The notes under the pieces were generated by a model. That model did not search any database. It was not told the origin of the DNA and worked only from the letters and a program-made list of their open reading frames with translations. DNA of 31,176 bases from positions 1-31,176 of the forward strand of contig CAJKMA010000029.1 in the NCBI GenBank assembly GCA_905200905.1, written 5' to 3'. The position numbers were made by a program, and so were the translations under genes. The DNA is from an uncultured Bacillota bacterium (GTDB lineage: Bacteria > Bacillota > Clostridia > Lachnospirales > Lachnospiraceae). Of the stretch, positions 22,092 to 30,127 are shown one piece after another (within the stretch, counting starts at the first letter, position 1; each line of letters begins with the position of its first letter).

Positions 22092-24488
22092 TCCTAATAA
22101 ATAGCAAATATAAAATCGTTGGAAAGGACTGCTGTTTTTCAGCAGTTTTTTTCTGTAAATTCTATAAACACTTCGTAAATCACGCAGTTGTTTTTTATCT
22201 GGTTTGTCCTGTCCAAAGGTGAAAGCTTCAATCATTTGATAGAACTCCAGAAAGATTTTTTTCTCTTTTTCTGGAAGGTTTTCCCTAAATATCTGGAAAA
22301 ACTTTTGATCTGAAAGTCCTTTAGAAGAGATTCCATAAAGGCGTTCCCAAAGTCTTAGCAGATTTCTGAAAATAGTTTGGAAGCAATCATAAGAAGAAAC
22401 GGCAAAGTAGCCGAGATGCTTCTTAAAACAAAGGGTGCGCCAAAGAAGAAGTGCAGCAAAAAGCAGAACAGTTCCTATGATGAAAAGAAAAAGTGTACGC
22501 AGTATAGATAGGAAAGCTGTTGCAAAGGAGGCAAATGGAGATTGTTCAGAAGAGATTTCTTCTTCCTTCATTTCTTCTTTGGAAAAGGAGGTGATATTCT
22601 CTTTTTCTGAATCTTTAGTAGGTGTTTTTTGAGAAGTTTCCGGTGCTTTCTCCATTGGTTCAGATGCAGGTTGGTTTGGAGAAACCTCTTCCTGATTTTC
22701 AGGAAGAGAAGCTGTTATATCAGAAGCAGCAGGGGTAACTTCAACGGGAATCCATCCGCCTTTTCCAACATAAATCTCTGTCCAAGCGTGAGCAGAAGCA
22801 TCGGTAACCTGGCAGGAATATTGACCGTTTGAATCTGATTTTAAATTCTGAGGACGAATGACATAGCCACTGACATAACGTGCAGGGATTCCATACATGC
22901 GAAATAGAAGGGTACCTGCAGTGGCAAAATGAACACAGAAGCCTTGGTGTTGACGGAATAGAAAATCCTCTACAAATTCGTTACCAAAAGGAAGGGGCTC
23001 TAAAGTCAGGCTGTAAGAGGCATGTTCCCATAGAAATTTTTGGATTTCCTGGGCAGCATCCTGAATTTGGGACACAGAAGGTTGTTCTTCCATAGATTGG
23101 AACACAGGAAGCCTCTGGATTTCTGTAAACAGAGAGGAAAGTTTATCCTTTGGAAAATCCAAATAGTGTTTTTTTACATAAGAACGGTAGAGTTTTTCAA
23201 TGGTAACTTTTTTGGAAGAAAGAGCAGGATTTTCCAGTATTTCGACATCAGATAGAGCAAGAGGCATTCCAGAGAAACTTACCGATTTTGAAAAAGAGTG
23301 TTTCAGTTCATTAGATTCTCCGGTTTCAAGATGATTGGGAATCTCAACACCCCAGGGAAGATAGCTGTAGGCGGGAGAAAAAGCAGGAGAAAGGGTCATT
23401 TTGTACAGAGGGCGATTCTGCTTTTTCGCAGCATCAAAGGGAATATTGTATAGTAATGAGGTATTATCCTCTGAAATCCGTTTATTAGAGCGCAGGAAAT
23501 CCGTCCATTGCTGATCCTCTGAAGCCTTCCACTGAGTCCCAGAATAGGTTTTTCCCACAAATCCTCTTAAATATACCGATTCTGTTGGAACGGAATCAGA
23601 GGAAAAGAAAAACATGGTTTCATTGCTGTGAGTAGGAGCAGTATTACTTAAAGATTCTCTGGAATGTACCTGCTCTTTTTTATTTAGATGAGCAGTATTT
23701 TCGCTGGTAGAAGTTTGTTCAAACAAGGTTTTGCACAGCTCGTTTACTTTTGTATAAAGGGGCTTTCTCCACTGAAAAAGACCTGGTGAAACTACAGGAA
23801 CTAAGAAGGTGGCACACAAAAAATAAAGAAAAAGTATACAGCAGAAATTTGCCAGTGTTAAGACACCTGGAGCTGGATTATGCTTCAAAATATTCCAAAA
23901 TAAGAAAGCAGCCAGAAGAAAACCAAGAGAAATAAAAGTAGGATTTACATTGAGAAAAAAATCCACAGATGGAGGAAAAATAAGCAAAAGAAGAATGAAA
24001 AACGTCTTTTTGGTTGTTGTGGCAAGGTAGAAAAGCAGCAAAAAAACACCCACTGCTGCTGGGAAAAACAGATGGTAATCTTCTCCTTTATAAACATAGG
24101 ACGGAAATAAGGATAATTCATAACTGTATTCTAAAAGCTCGTTTAGATTTCCCAGAAAAGCCTGGATTTCCAGGAGAAAATCCTCGCGCTTCAGGTAGAA
24201 AAGAAAACCGCCCAAGACACAAAAAATAAGCAAAATTTTTCTTCTATGTTTTGGTTTCGGAAGACCATGTATCATGGCAAAAAAGAGAGACATTACAAGA
24301 GGCCATGGCGCAAAGGTCAGAAAATTCCAGGAAGAGGAGAGCGTCAATAGGAAAGAAAGAAGAAATCCAAAAGAAGCAGAAGAAAACAGAAAAAAACGGC
24401 ACAGAAACAAAACTGCATTCTGAGTGGCAGAAGAAGGGGGTGCTGTTTTATACTGTATGGAAACTAAAGATGGTTTTTCTTTTTTCAT
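22086..24488 (-). CDS. Membrane transglutaminase-like protein with C-terminal DUF4129
   Basis: This 800-residue protein ends the moxR-DUF58 operon. About six to seven N-terminal helices (roughly 25-250) are followed by a large extracytoplasmic part. The transglutaminase core has QGFCVHFATAGTLLFRMYGI (Cys near residue 517), IPARYVSGYVI and SAHAWTEIY (His near 567). In the third catalytic segment, GGWIPVEVTPA, Glu stands near the usual Asp position. A Pro/Ser/Glu-rich linker follows. Next come a helix (about 655-680) and a cytoplasmic DUF4129-like tail ending in a Lys-rich region. The family usually partners MoxR and DUF58; function is unknown, perhaps a cell-surface protease or cross-linker. 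GGGAGG precedes the ATG. The last 6 bp overlap the ATPase remnant. Confidence 0.93.
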   Translation of the reverse strand: MKKEKPSLVSIQYKTAPPSSATQNAVLFLCRFFLFSSASFGFLLSFLLTLSSSWNFLTFAPWPLVMSLFFAMIHGLPKPKHRRKILLIFCVLGGFLFYLKREDFLLEIQAFLGNLNELLEYSYELSLFPSYVYKGEDYHLFFPAAVGVFLLLFYLATTTKKTFFILLLLIFPPSVDFFLNVNPTFISLGFLLAAFLFWNILKHNPAPGVLTLANFCCILFLYFLCATFLVPVVSPGLFQWRKPLYTKVNELCKTLFEQTSTSENTAHLNKKEQVHSRESLSNTAPTHSNETMFFFSSDSVPTESVYLRGFVGKTYSGTQWKASEDQQWTDFLRSNKRISEDNTSLLYNIPFDAAKKQNRPLYKMTLSPAFSPAYSYLPWGVEIPNHLETGESNELKHSFSKSVSFSGMPLALSDVEILENPALSSKKVTIEKLYRSYVKKHYLDFPKDKLSSLFTEIQRLPVFQSMEEQPSVSQIQDAAQEIQKFLWEHASYSLTLEPLPFGNEFVEDFLFRQHQGFCVHFATAGTLLFRMYGIPARYVSGYVIRPQNLKSDSNGQYSCQVTDASAHAWTEIYVGKGGWIPVEVTPAASDITASLPENQEEVSPNQPASEPMEKAPETSQKTPTKDSEKENITSFSKEEMKEEEISSEQSPFASFATAFLSILRTLFLFIIGTVLLFAALLLWRTLCFKKHLGYFAVSSYDCFQTIFRNLLRLWERLYGISSKGLSDQKFFQIFRENLPEKEKKIFLEFYQMIEAFTFGQDKPDKKQLRDLRSVYRIYRKKLLKNSSPFQRFYICYLLGL
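22128..22152 (+). terminator. Hairpin terminator downstream of the deleted ATPase, inside the 3' end of the minus-strand gene
   Basis: ACTGCTG (22128-22134) and CAGCAGT (22140-22146) form a perfect 7-bp stem with a TTTTT loop. A run of seven T follows. It has the right orientation for the plus-strand ATPase remnant and lies within the last codons of the transglutaminase gene on the other strand. Confidence 0.7.
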
Positions 24489-24504
24489 AGAGTGTCCTCC
24501 CTTT

Positions 24505-25581
24505 TTATACAGGAATAGTCATTTCATTTGTGAAGGGACAAGGGCTTTGGGTGTCGAAACAAAGAGTTAAATCTGTACACAGAAGCAGGCGAGTACAGTA
24601 GGTATCCCCTGGATATTCTTCTGTATAAAAGTCATATAAATCTTTGCCAGCTTCATATAAATTTTCATGAAGCAGAGCATACATGCAGATGGTAAGTTCC
24701 TCTTCTGTACGTATGGAATAGCGTACTAGATGCTGCTCTTTTGTATCAAACCAGATAACAAAGTGACTGCATTTCACTTCTAAAAGAGAGAAGCTAAGAG
24801 ATACTGTAAATTCCAGAAAGCGGCTGAATTGTTGAGCGGAATTTTTCTGGTGAATACTTTGAAGCTGGAGAAAAATAAGAACCGGAAAACCCTCTGGTTT
24901 TCCCAAATCACGCACTAAGATTTTTCCGGTTCTGGCACTTGATTTCCAATGAATCTGCCGTATTTTGTCTCCAGGCAGAAATTCTCGGATTTCATTAGTG
25001 GGAAGAAAAGAACCTCCTGGAAGTATTTCTTCAAATCCCTGGCTTTCGGCAGCAAAATACCGAGTAGTTTCTTTTACCTGGACATCCAGAGGAACGGCTG
25101 TTGGATAAAAAAGTGCCTGGCAATTAAAAGTGCCTGGAAGAGGAAAGCACAACAAGGAAAAAGGACTGTGAAGCCGCAGATTTTTTCCTACAATTTGAAA
25201 TTTACCATATAGCTCACTAGTAATTTCCCCAGAAACAGGACTAGTCTTTTTCCCAGAAACGCAGAAGTGCAGAACACTAGATTGAACTAAGTTTTTTTCA
25301 GCGTCTAAAAGGTGTAGATCCATAGAAAGTCCGGAGATAGGAAAAATCCCTGTGTTTTTTACCAGGATTGTAAAGGGGTAGGTGTTTTTTTGAAAGGTTT
25401 CTGCCAGTACCTCTGGAAAGTGGAGCCTTAAATGAGAAGCAGCATAAAGAAAATGTCCAACACCAAAGACTATACCAAGAAGCAAAAGCAGCAGCAGAGC
25501 GCAGGCAGCCACACTTTTATAAAGAATGGTTACATAAAGTAGCACAATAAAAAAACACACAGAAAATAAAAAAGAAATCAT
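24505..25581 (-). CDS. DUF58 domain-containing protein
   Basis: The protein has 358 residues from the ATG at 25581, which has AAAGGAG upstream and begins 1 nt after the moxR stop. A longer frame runs back into moxR and is rejected. Two N-terminal helices (about 3-48) anchor it. The conserved DUF58 motif REFLPGDKIRQIHWKSSA (199-216), followed by TGKILVRDL, is present. DUF58 proteins usually contain a von Willebrand A-like fold and work with a MoxR ATPase, which is thought to act as a chaperone for metal or complex assembly. The operon order moxR, DUF58, transglutaminase is the common one in Firmicutes and Actinobacteria. Confidence 0.92.
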   Translation of the reverse strand: MISFLFSVCFFIVLLYVTILYKSVAACALLLLLLLGIVFGVGHFLYAASHLRLHFPEVLAETFQKNTYPFTILVKNTGIFPISGLSMDLHLLDAEKNLVQSSVLHFCVSGKKTSPVSGEITSELYGKFQIVGKNLRLHSPFSLLCFPLPGTFNCQALFYPTAVPLDVQVKETTRYFAAESQGFEEILPGGSFLPTNEIREFLPGDKIRQIHWKSSARTGKILVRDLGKPEGFPVLIFLQLQSIHQKNSAQQFSRFLEFTVSLSFSLLEVKCSHFVIWFDTKEQHLVRYSIRTEEELTICMYALLHENLYEAGKDLYDFYTEEYPGDTYCTRLLLCTDLTLCFDTQSPCPFTNEMTIPV

Positions 25582-25582
25582 A

Positions 25583-26545
25583 TTACGAGTCTCCTTTGTA
25601 ATGCTTCCGTACAGAAGGAACAAGAGTGCTTTTGGAAATATCTTCCAATACACAGCGGCTATCCACATGACTGATTCTGGCTTTAGCATTGAGGCAGAGC
25701 CTGTGAAGACATACATCTTGAAAAATTCTCTGTACATCCTCTGGTGTTACATAGTTTCTTCCAGCCAGATAAGCACCTGCCTGGGCCATACGCGTAAGTG
25801 CCAAGGTTCCCCTTGGACTGATACCAAGTTCTACCATAGGGTGAATCCTGGTAGTCTGCACCAGGCTGCAGATATATTGGTAAATACGGTCGTGAATGAA
25901 AATATGACGGCACTCTTCCTGAAGAAGCAGAAGCTGACTGGCTTCTAATATGGGCTGCAGGGTTTCTAGGGGATTGCTGGCAACCCGTCCTTTTAAAATG
26001 GCAATCTCTTCCTCCATATCTGGATATCCAAGGCTGAGACAAATGGCAAAACGATCTAACTGGGACTGGGGAAGCAGTTGTGTTCCAGCAGAACCAGTGG
26101 GATTCTGGGTAGCAATAACAATAAACGGCTTTGGAAGAGCATGTGTTGTGCCATCTACACTTACCTGCCCTTCTTCCATAACTTCCAAGAGTGCAGACTG
26201 AGTTTTGGGAGAAGTACGATTGATTTCATCTCCAAGAAAGAGATTACACATTACAGCACCTGGTTGATAATAAAATTTATTCGTTTCTTTCCGATACATG
26301 GTAAATCCAGTTAAATCTGCAGGCAAAACATCAGGAGTAAAGGTAAGTCGTTTTTCTCTTAAATTCAAAACTTTGGAAAAAGCAAGAGCCATGGTTGTTT
26401 TTCCAACACCTGGAATATCTTCCAGAAGTATATGACCAGAACTTAAAATCGCCATCATAACTTTTTCAATGCAATCTTGTTTACCAATCACTGCTTTTTG
26501 AACTTCTTCTATCACTTGATGAGCAAGCTGACTGTGATGATTCAT
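25583..26545 (-). CDS. MoxR family AAA+ ATPase
   Basis: The product is a 320-residue AAA+ ATPase of the MoxR type, a presumed chaperone. The N-terminal IGKQDCIEKVMMAILSSGHI leads into Walker A EDIPGVGKTT (42-51), then FTPDVLPADLTGF and the Walker B LFLGDEINR (102-110). TSPKTQSALLEVMEEGQVSVDG (111-132), sensor ATQNP (145-149) and the Arg-bearing LPQSQLDRF (158-166) follow. The C-terminal lid has ISPRGTLALTRMAQA. AGGAGGG precedes the ATG. It is the first gene of a three-gene minus-strand operon with a strong promoter. Confidence 0.95.
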   Translation of the reverse strand: MNHHSQLAHQVIEEVQKAVIGKQDCIEKVMMAILSSGHILLEDIPGVGKTTMALAFSKVLNLREKRLTFTPDVLPADLTGFTMYRKETNKFYYQPGAVMCNLFLGDEINRTSPKTQSALLEVMEEGQVSVDGTTHALPKPFIVIATQNPTGSAGTQLLPQSQLDRFAICLSLGYPDMEEEIAILKGRVASNPLETLQPILEASQLLLLQEECRHIFIHDRIYQYICSLVQTTRIHPMVELGISPRGTLALTRMAQAGAYLAGRNYVTPEDVQRIFQDVCLHRLCLNAKARISHVDSRCVLEDISKSTLVPSVRKHYKGDS

Positions 26546-26610
26546 ACGTCCCTCCTAAGATGAGTGAAAAATTAGAAAATAAAAATAGTAATATAAAATA
26601 TTCTGAAATC

Positions 26611-26640
26611 ATTATAGTATAAAACCAAAAAATATGTCAA
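26611..26640 (-). promoter_or_regulatory. Sigma-A promoter of the moxR operon
   Basis: On the minus strand, a perfect TTGACA (26635-26640), 18 nt and a perfect TATAAT (26611-26616) lie about 65 nt upstream of the moxR ATG. No operator or leader structure is obvious. Confidence 0.88.
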
Positions 26641-26753
26641 TGTAAATATGTGCTTTTGTTGTGATAAAGAAAAGGGCATGGTACAATAACAGGGCAAAAA
26701 AAGTGCATGGAATTAAAAAAAGAAATTTTGTACTTTAAATCGTTGAATTGTTA

Positions 26754-26782
26754 TTGACAAATTACTACACGCAAGATATGAT
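26754..26782 (+). promoter_or_regulatory. Sigma-A promoter of aroF-topB
   Basis: A perfect TTGACA (26754-26759), 17 nt and TATGAT (26777-26782) lie 26 nt before the aroF ATG at 26809. The leader is too short for a T-box or attenuator. Confidence 0.9.
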
Positions 26783-26808
26783 TAGCCTGAATTAAGGAGG
26801 ATAAAACC

Positions 26809-27819
26809 ATGATTTTAGTGTTAAAGCGAGACGCAGATGAGAGAAAAGTAGAAGAATTAAAACAACAGCTTATAAAACAAGGTTTGAAATTACATTTGTC
26901 AGAAGGTCTGAATACTTCTCTTATCGGTCTTATTGGAGATACAACAGAAGTAAGTGAAGATTGGCTTAGTGCCTTAGACGTTATTGAGTCTGTAAAACGT
27001 ATTAAAGAGCCCTATAAAAAAGCAAGCAAAAATATGCATCCTTTGCCTTCTGTTTTTGATATTCAAGGAAGAAAAGTAGGAGGAGAGCATTTCCAGGTTA
27101 TAGCAGGTCCTTGTTCTATAGAAACCAGAGAACAGATGACAGAGGTTGCAGGACAGGTAAAACAGGCGGGAGCCGGATTTTTAAGAGGTGGAGCTTTCAA
27201 ACCAAGGACATCTCCTTACGCGTTCCAAGGGTTGGGAGACGAAGGTCTAAAGATGCTTTTGGAGGCAAAAAAAGCCACAGGACTTCCTATTGTAACTGAG
27301 ATTATGAGTGCAGAACATCTGCCTTTATTTGAAGATGTAGATGTGATTCAGGTGGGAACCAGAAATATGCAGAATTTTCAGCTGCTAAAAGAATTAGGAA
27401 AAATCAGAAAGCCGATTCTTTTAAAAAGGGGTATGGCAAATACATTGGAAGAACTGCTGATGAGTGCAGAGTACATTATGGCAGGGGGCAATGAACAGGT
27501 CATTCTCTGCGAACGAGGAATCCGTACTTTTGAAAACTCTATGAGGAATACGTTGGATATTTCAGCAATTCCTATGCTGAAGTCTAAAACCCATCTTCCG
27601 GTAATTGTAGATCCAAGTCATGCAGCTGGAATCCGTTTTATGGTGGAACCTCTGACTATGGCAGCGATTGCAGCAGGAGCAGATGGTGTTATGATAGAAG
27701 TACACAACAATCCTGAAAAAGCTTTATGTGATGGAAAACAGTCCTTGAAACCAGAAACGTTTCAGGAACTTATGGTAAAGGTAAAGAAAACAACTGCGTT
27801 TTTTGGAAAGAAAATGTAA
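26809..27819 (+). CDS. aroF: 3-deoxy-7-phosphoheptulonate synthase (DAHP synthase, type I-beta)
   Basis: The enzyme has 336 residues and condenses phosphoenolpyruvate with erythrose 4-phosphate, the first step of aromatic biosynthesis. An N-terminal ferredoxin-like regulatory domain (about 1-75) precedes the barrel. The barrel shows AGPCSIE (99-105), GGAFKPRTSPYAFQG (127-141), QVGTRNMQN (181-189), LLKRG (204-208), DPSHAAG (268-274) and MIEVH (295-299), with metal and substrate residues C102, H271, E297. This is the Ibeta form found in Firmicutes and Thermotoga, where the N-terminal domain usually mediates feedback by aromatic amino acids. TAAGGAGG precedes the ATG. topB follows 17 nt downstream. 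Confidence 0.96.
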   Translation: MILVLKRDADERKVEELKQQLIKQGLKLHLSEGLNTSLIGLIGDTTEVSEDWLSALDVIESVKRIKEPYKKASKNMHPLPSVFDIQGRKVGGEHFQVIAGPCSIETREQMTEVAGQVKQAGAGFLRGGAFKPRTSPYAFQGLGDEGLKMLLEAKKATGLPIVTEIMSAEHLPLFEDVDVIQVGTRNMQNFQLLKELGKIRKPILLKRGMANTLEELLMSAEYIMAGGNEQVILCERGIRTFENSMRNTLDISAIPMLKSKTHLPVIVDPSHAAGIRFMVEPLTMAAIAAGADGVMIEVHNNPEKALCDGKQSLKPETFQELMVKVKKTTAFFGKKM

Positions 27820-27836
27820 AGATTGGAGATATAGAT

Positions 27837-30017
27837 ATGAAATCTCTTGTTTTAGCGGAAAAACCTTCTGTGGCCAGAGATATTGCAAGAGTATTAAATT
27901 GCAGTAAAAAGTTAAATGGAGCCATAGAAGGGGAAAAATATGTGGTGACTTGGGCTCTTGGGCATCTGGTTACCTTAGCAGACCCAGAGGAATATAGCCA
28001 GAAATACAAAGAATGGAAGATGGAGGATCTTCCTATGTTGCCAGAACAAATGGAGTTAGTAGTAATCCGCCAGACGAGCAAACAGTATCAGGCAGTGAAA
28101 GCTCAACTTTACCGCAAAGATGTAGGAACCATTATTATTGCTACTGATGCAGGGCGGGAAGGAGAGTTAGTAGCACGTTGGATTCTGGAAAAATCAAACT
28201 GTAAAAAACCGATCAAACGTCTTTGGATTTCTTCTGTAACAGATAAAGCTATTAGGGAAGGTTTTTCTCATTTAAGGGATGGAAGAGATTACAATTCGCT
28301 GTATGATGCAGCAGTATCTCGCGCAGAAGCAGACTGGCTGGTTGGGATTAATGCTACCAGAGCTCTGACCTGTAAGTACAATGCCCAGTTGTCTTGCGGA
28401 AGGGTACAGACACCAACCTTAGCTATGATTGCAGCCAGAGAAGAGGAAATACGGAATTTTAAACCAGAGGAATATTATGGATTTACGATCTGGGCAGGAG
28501 AAAACCGCTGGATTTGGCAAGATAAAAAAAGTGGAAGTACCCGTTCTTTTCATAAGGAGCGCATGGAATCTGTAAAGGCGGCAGCAGAAAATGGTATTCT
28601 TACGGTTGTATCCGTAGAGAAAAGTAGGAAAACAACCATGTCTCCAGGACTTTACGATTTGACAGAACTTCAAAGAGATGCCAATAGGAAATTTGGATTT
28701 TCTGCAAAAGAAACGTTGAATATTATGCAGCGGTTATATGAGAATCATAAGGTACTTACTTACCCAAGAACAGATTCTAGATTTATTGGGACGGATGTAG
28801 TTCCTACGATAAAAGAACGTTTAAAATCCTGTGCAGTAGGACCTTATCGAAAAATTGCAGGGGCATTATCCATGAAGCCTGTAAAAGTAAATAAATCTTT
28901 TGTAGATGATAAGAAGGTCAGTGACCATCATGCAATTATTCCAACGGAGCAGTTTGTACAGCTGGAACGCATGACAAACGAGGAACGGAAAATTTATGAT
29001 TTAGTAGTAAGAAGATTTTTCAGTGTTTTGTATCCGCCTTTTGAATATGAGCAGATTCTTATGACAGGGGAAGCAGGCAACGAAATTTTTACTGCAAAAG
29101 GTAAAGTTGTTAAGAGTCAGGGGTGGAAAGAGGTCTACGAGGGAGAAACTGAGGAACAGGAAGAAGAGTTCCAGAACCTTTCTGATACAGAAAAAGGAGC
29201 ACATCTAAAAATTAAGCGTGGGGAAATGACCCAGGGGAAAACGAAACCGTCAGCACCATTTTGTGAAGCTAGCCTGTTGTCTGCCATGGAAAATCCGGTA
29301 AAATATATGGAAACCAAAGATGCGCAGGCAGCAAAGACTTTAGGTGAGACTGGTGGACTTGGAACAGTAGCTACCAGAGCAGATATCATTGAGAAGTTAT
29401 TCAGTACCTTTTTGATGGAAAAGCGTGGACAGGAAATTCATATTACATCAAAGGCAAAACAGCTTTTAGAGTTGGTACCAGAAGATTTGAAAAAACCAGA
29501 GCTTACTGCTGACTGGGAAATGAAGTTGTCTAAAATCGCGGAAGGCAAATTGAAAAAAAATGTATTTTTAGGTGAAATCCGTGATTATACAAAGGAACTG
29601 ATTCAGGAAATTAAAGTAGGGGAAGGAACCTTCCGGCACGAAAATCTTACGAATACCAAATGTCCAGTATGCGGAAAGAGAATGCTGGCAGTGAACGGTA
29701 AAAACAGCAAAATGTTGGTGTGCCAGGACCGAGAGTGCGGACACCGAGAGACTATTTCCCGAGTGACCAATGCCAGATGTCCAAACTGCCATAGAAAAAT
29801 GGAATTGTATGTAAAGGGAAAGGAAGATACTTTTATTTGCCAGACTTGTGGATATAAGGAAAAGCTTTCCAGCTTTCAGCAAAGACGGGCAAAAGAAGGG
29901 GCTGGTGTCAGCAAAAAAGATGTTCAGCGCTATTTGAACAAGCAGAAAAAAGAAGCCAGCCAACCAGTGAATAATGCTTTTGCAGATGCATTGGCAAGAT
30001 TAAATTTAAAAGAATAA
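27837..30017 (+). CDS. topB: DNA topoisomerase III
   Basis: This 726-residue type IA topoisomerase relaxes and decatenates DNA. The toprim domain has LAEKPSVARDIA (6-17, E8) and IATDAGREGELVARW (101-115). Then come SRAEADWLVGINATRA (161-176) and CGRVQTPTL (187-195). The catalytic Tyr is Y309 in YPRTDSRFI. SDHHAIIPT and ATRADIIEKL are also present. Two C-terminal zinc ribbons have CPVCG with CQDRECG near 608-640 and CPNC with CQTCG near 647-672, followed by a Gln/Lys-rich tail. The zinc ribbons and length fit the Firmicute TopB form. GGAG precedes the ATG, 17 nt after aroF. No terminator is visible before the next promoter. Confidence 0.96.
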   Translation: MKSLVLAEKPSVARDIARVLNCSKKLNGAIEGEKYVVTWALGHLVTLADPEEYSQKYKEWKMEDLPMLPEQMELVVIRQTSKQYQAVKAQLYRKDVGTIIIATDAGREGELVARWILEKSNCKKPIKRLWISSVTDKAIREGFSHLRDGRDYNSLYDAAVSRAEADWLVGINATRALTCKYNAQLSCGRVQTPTLAMIAAREEEIRNFKPEEYYGFTIWAGENRWIWQDKKSGSTRSFHKERMESVKAAAENGILTVVSVEKSRKTTMSPGLYDLTELQRDANRKFGFSAKETLNIMQRLYENHKVLTYPRTDSRFIGTDVVPTIKERLKSCAVGPYRKIAGALSMKPVKVNKSFVDDKKVSDHHAIIPTEQFVQLERMTNEERKIYDLVVRRFFSVLYPPFEYEQILMTGEAGNEIFTAKGKVVKSQGWKEVYEGETEEQEEEFQNLSDTEKGAHLKIKRGEMTQGKTKPSAPFCEASLLSAMENPVKYMETKDAQAAKTLGETGGLGTVATRADIIEKLFSTFLMEKRGQEIHITSKAKQLLELVPEDLKKPELTADWEMKLSKIAEGKLKKNVFLGEIRDYTKELIQEIKVGEGTFRHENLTNTKCPVCGKRMLAVNGKNSKMLVCQDRECGHRETISRVTNARCPNCHRKMELYVKGKEDTFICQTCGYKEKLSSFQQRRAKEGAGVSKKDVQRYLNKQKKEASQPVNNAFADALARLNLKE

Positions 30018-30056
30018 CAATGAGAACGTCTTTATGAATTTTTTAGGAAAAGAATC

Positions 30057-30086
30057 TTGCCACAAGACGGTTTCTTGTGTTACTAT
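30057..30086 (+). promoter_or_regulatory. Promoter of the citrate synthase gene, with an inverted repeat in its spacer
   Basis: TTGCCA (30057-30062), 18 nt and TACTAT (30081-30086) lie upstream of the ATG at 30128. CACAAG (30061-30066) and CTTGTG (30074-30079) form an inverted repeat between the two boxes, a natural place for a repressor. Confidence 0.6.
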
Positions 30087-30127
30087 GGTGTAGTGCTAAA
30101 GTAATAAAAGAAAAGGGGGAATTCCAA

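Noticed and set aside
25683..26042. 119-residue minus-strand frame overlapping moxR
   Set aside because: Same-strand alternative frame of moxR codons, with no ribosome binding site. The moxR frame carries all AAA+ motifs.
26546..26808. Possible T-box or tryptophan-type leader upstream of aroF
   Set aside because: The promoter at 26754-26782 leaves a leader of only about 20 nt, with no specifier or antiterminator structure. The rest is AT-rich spacer.
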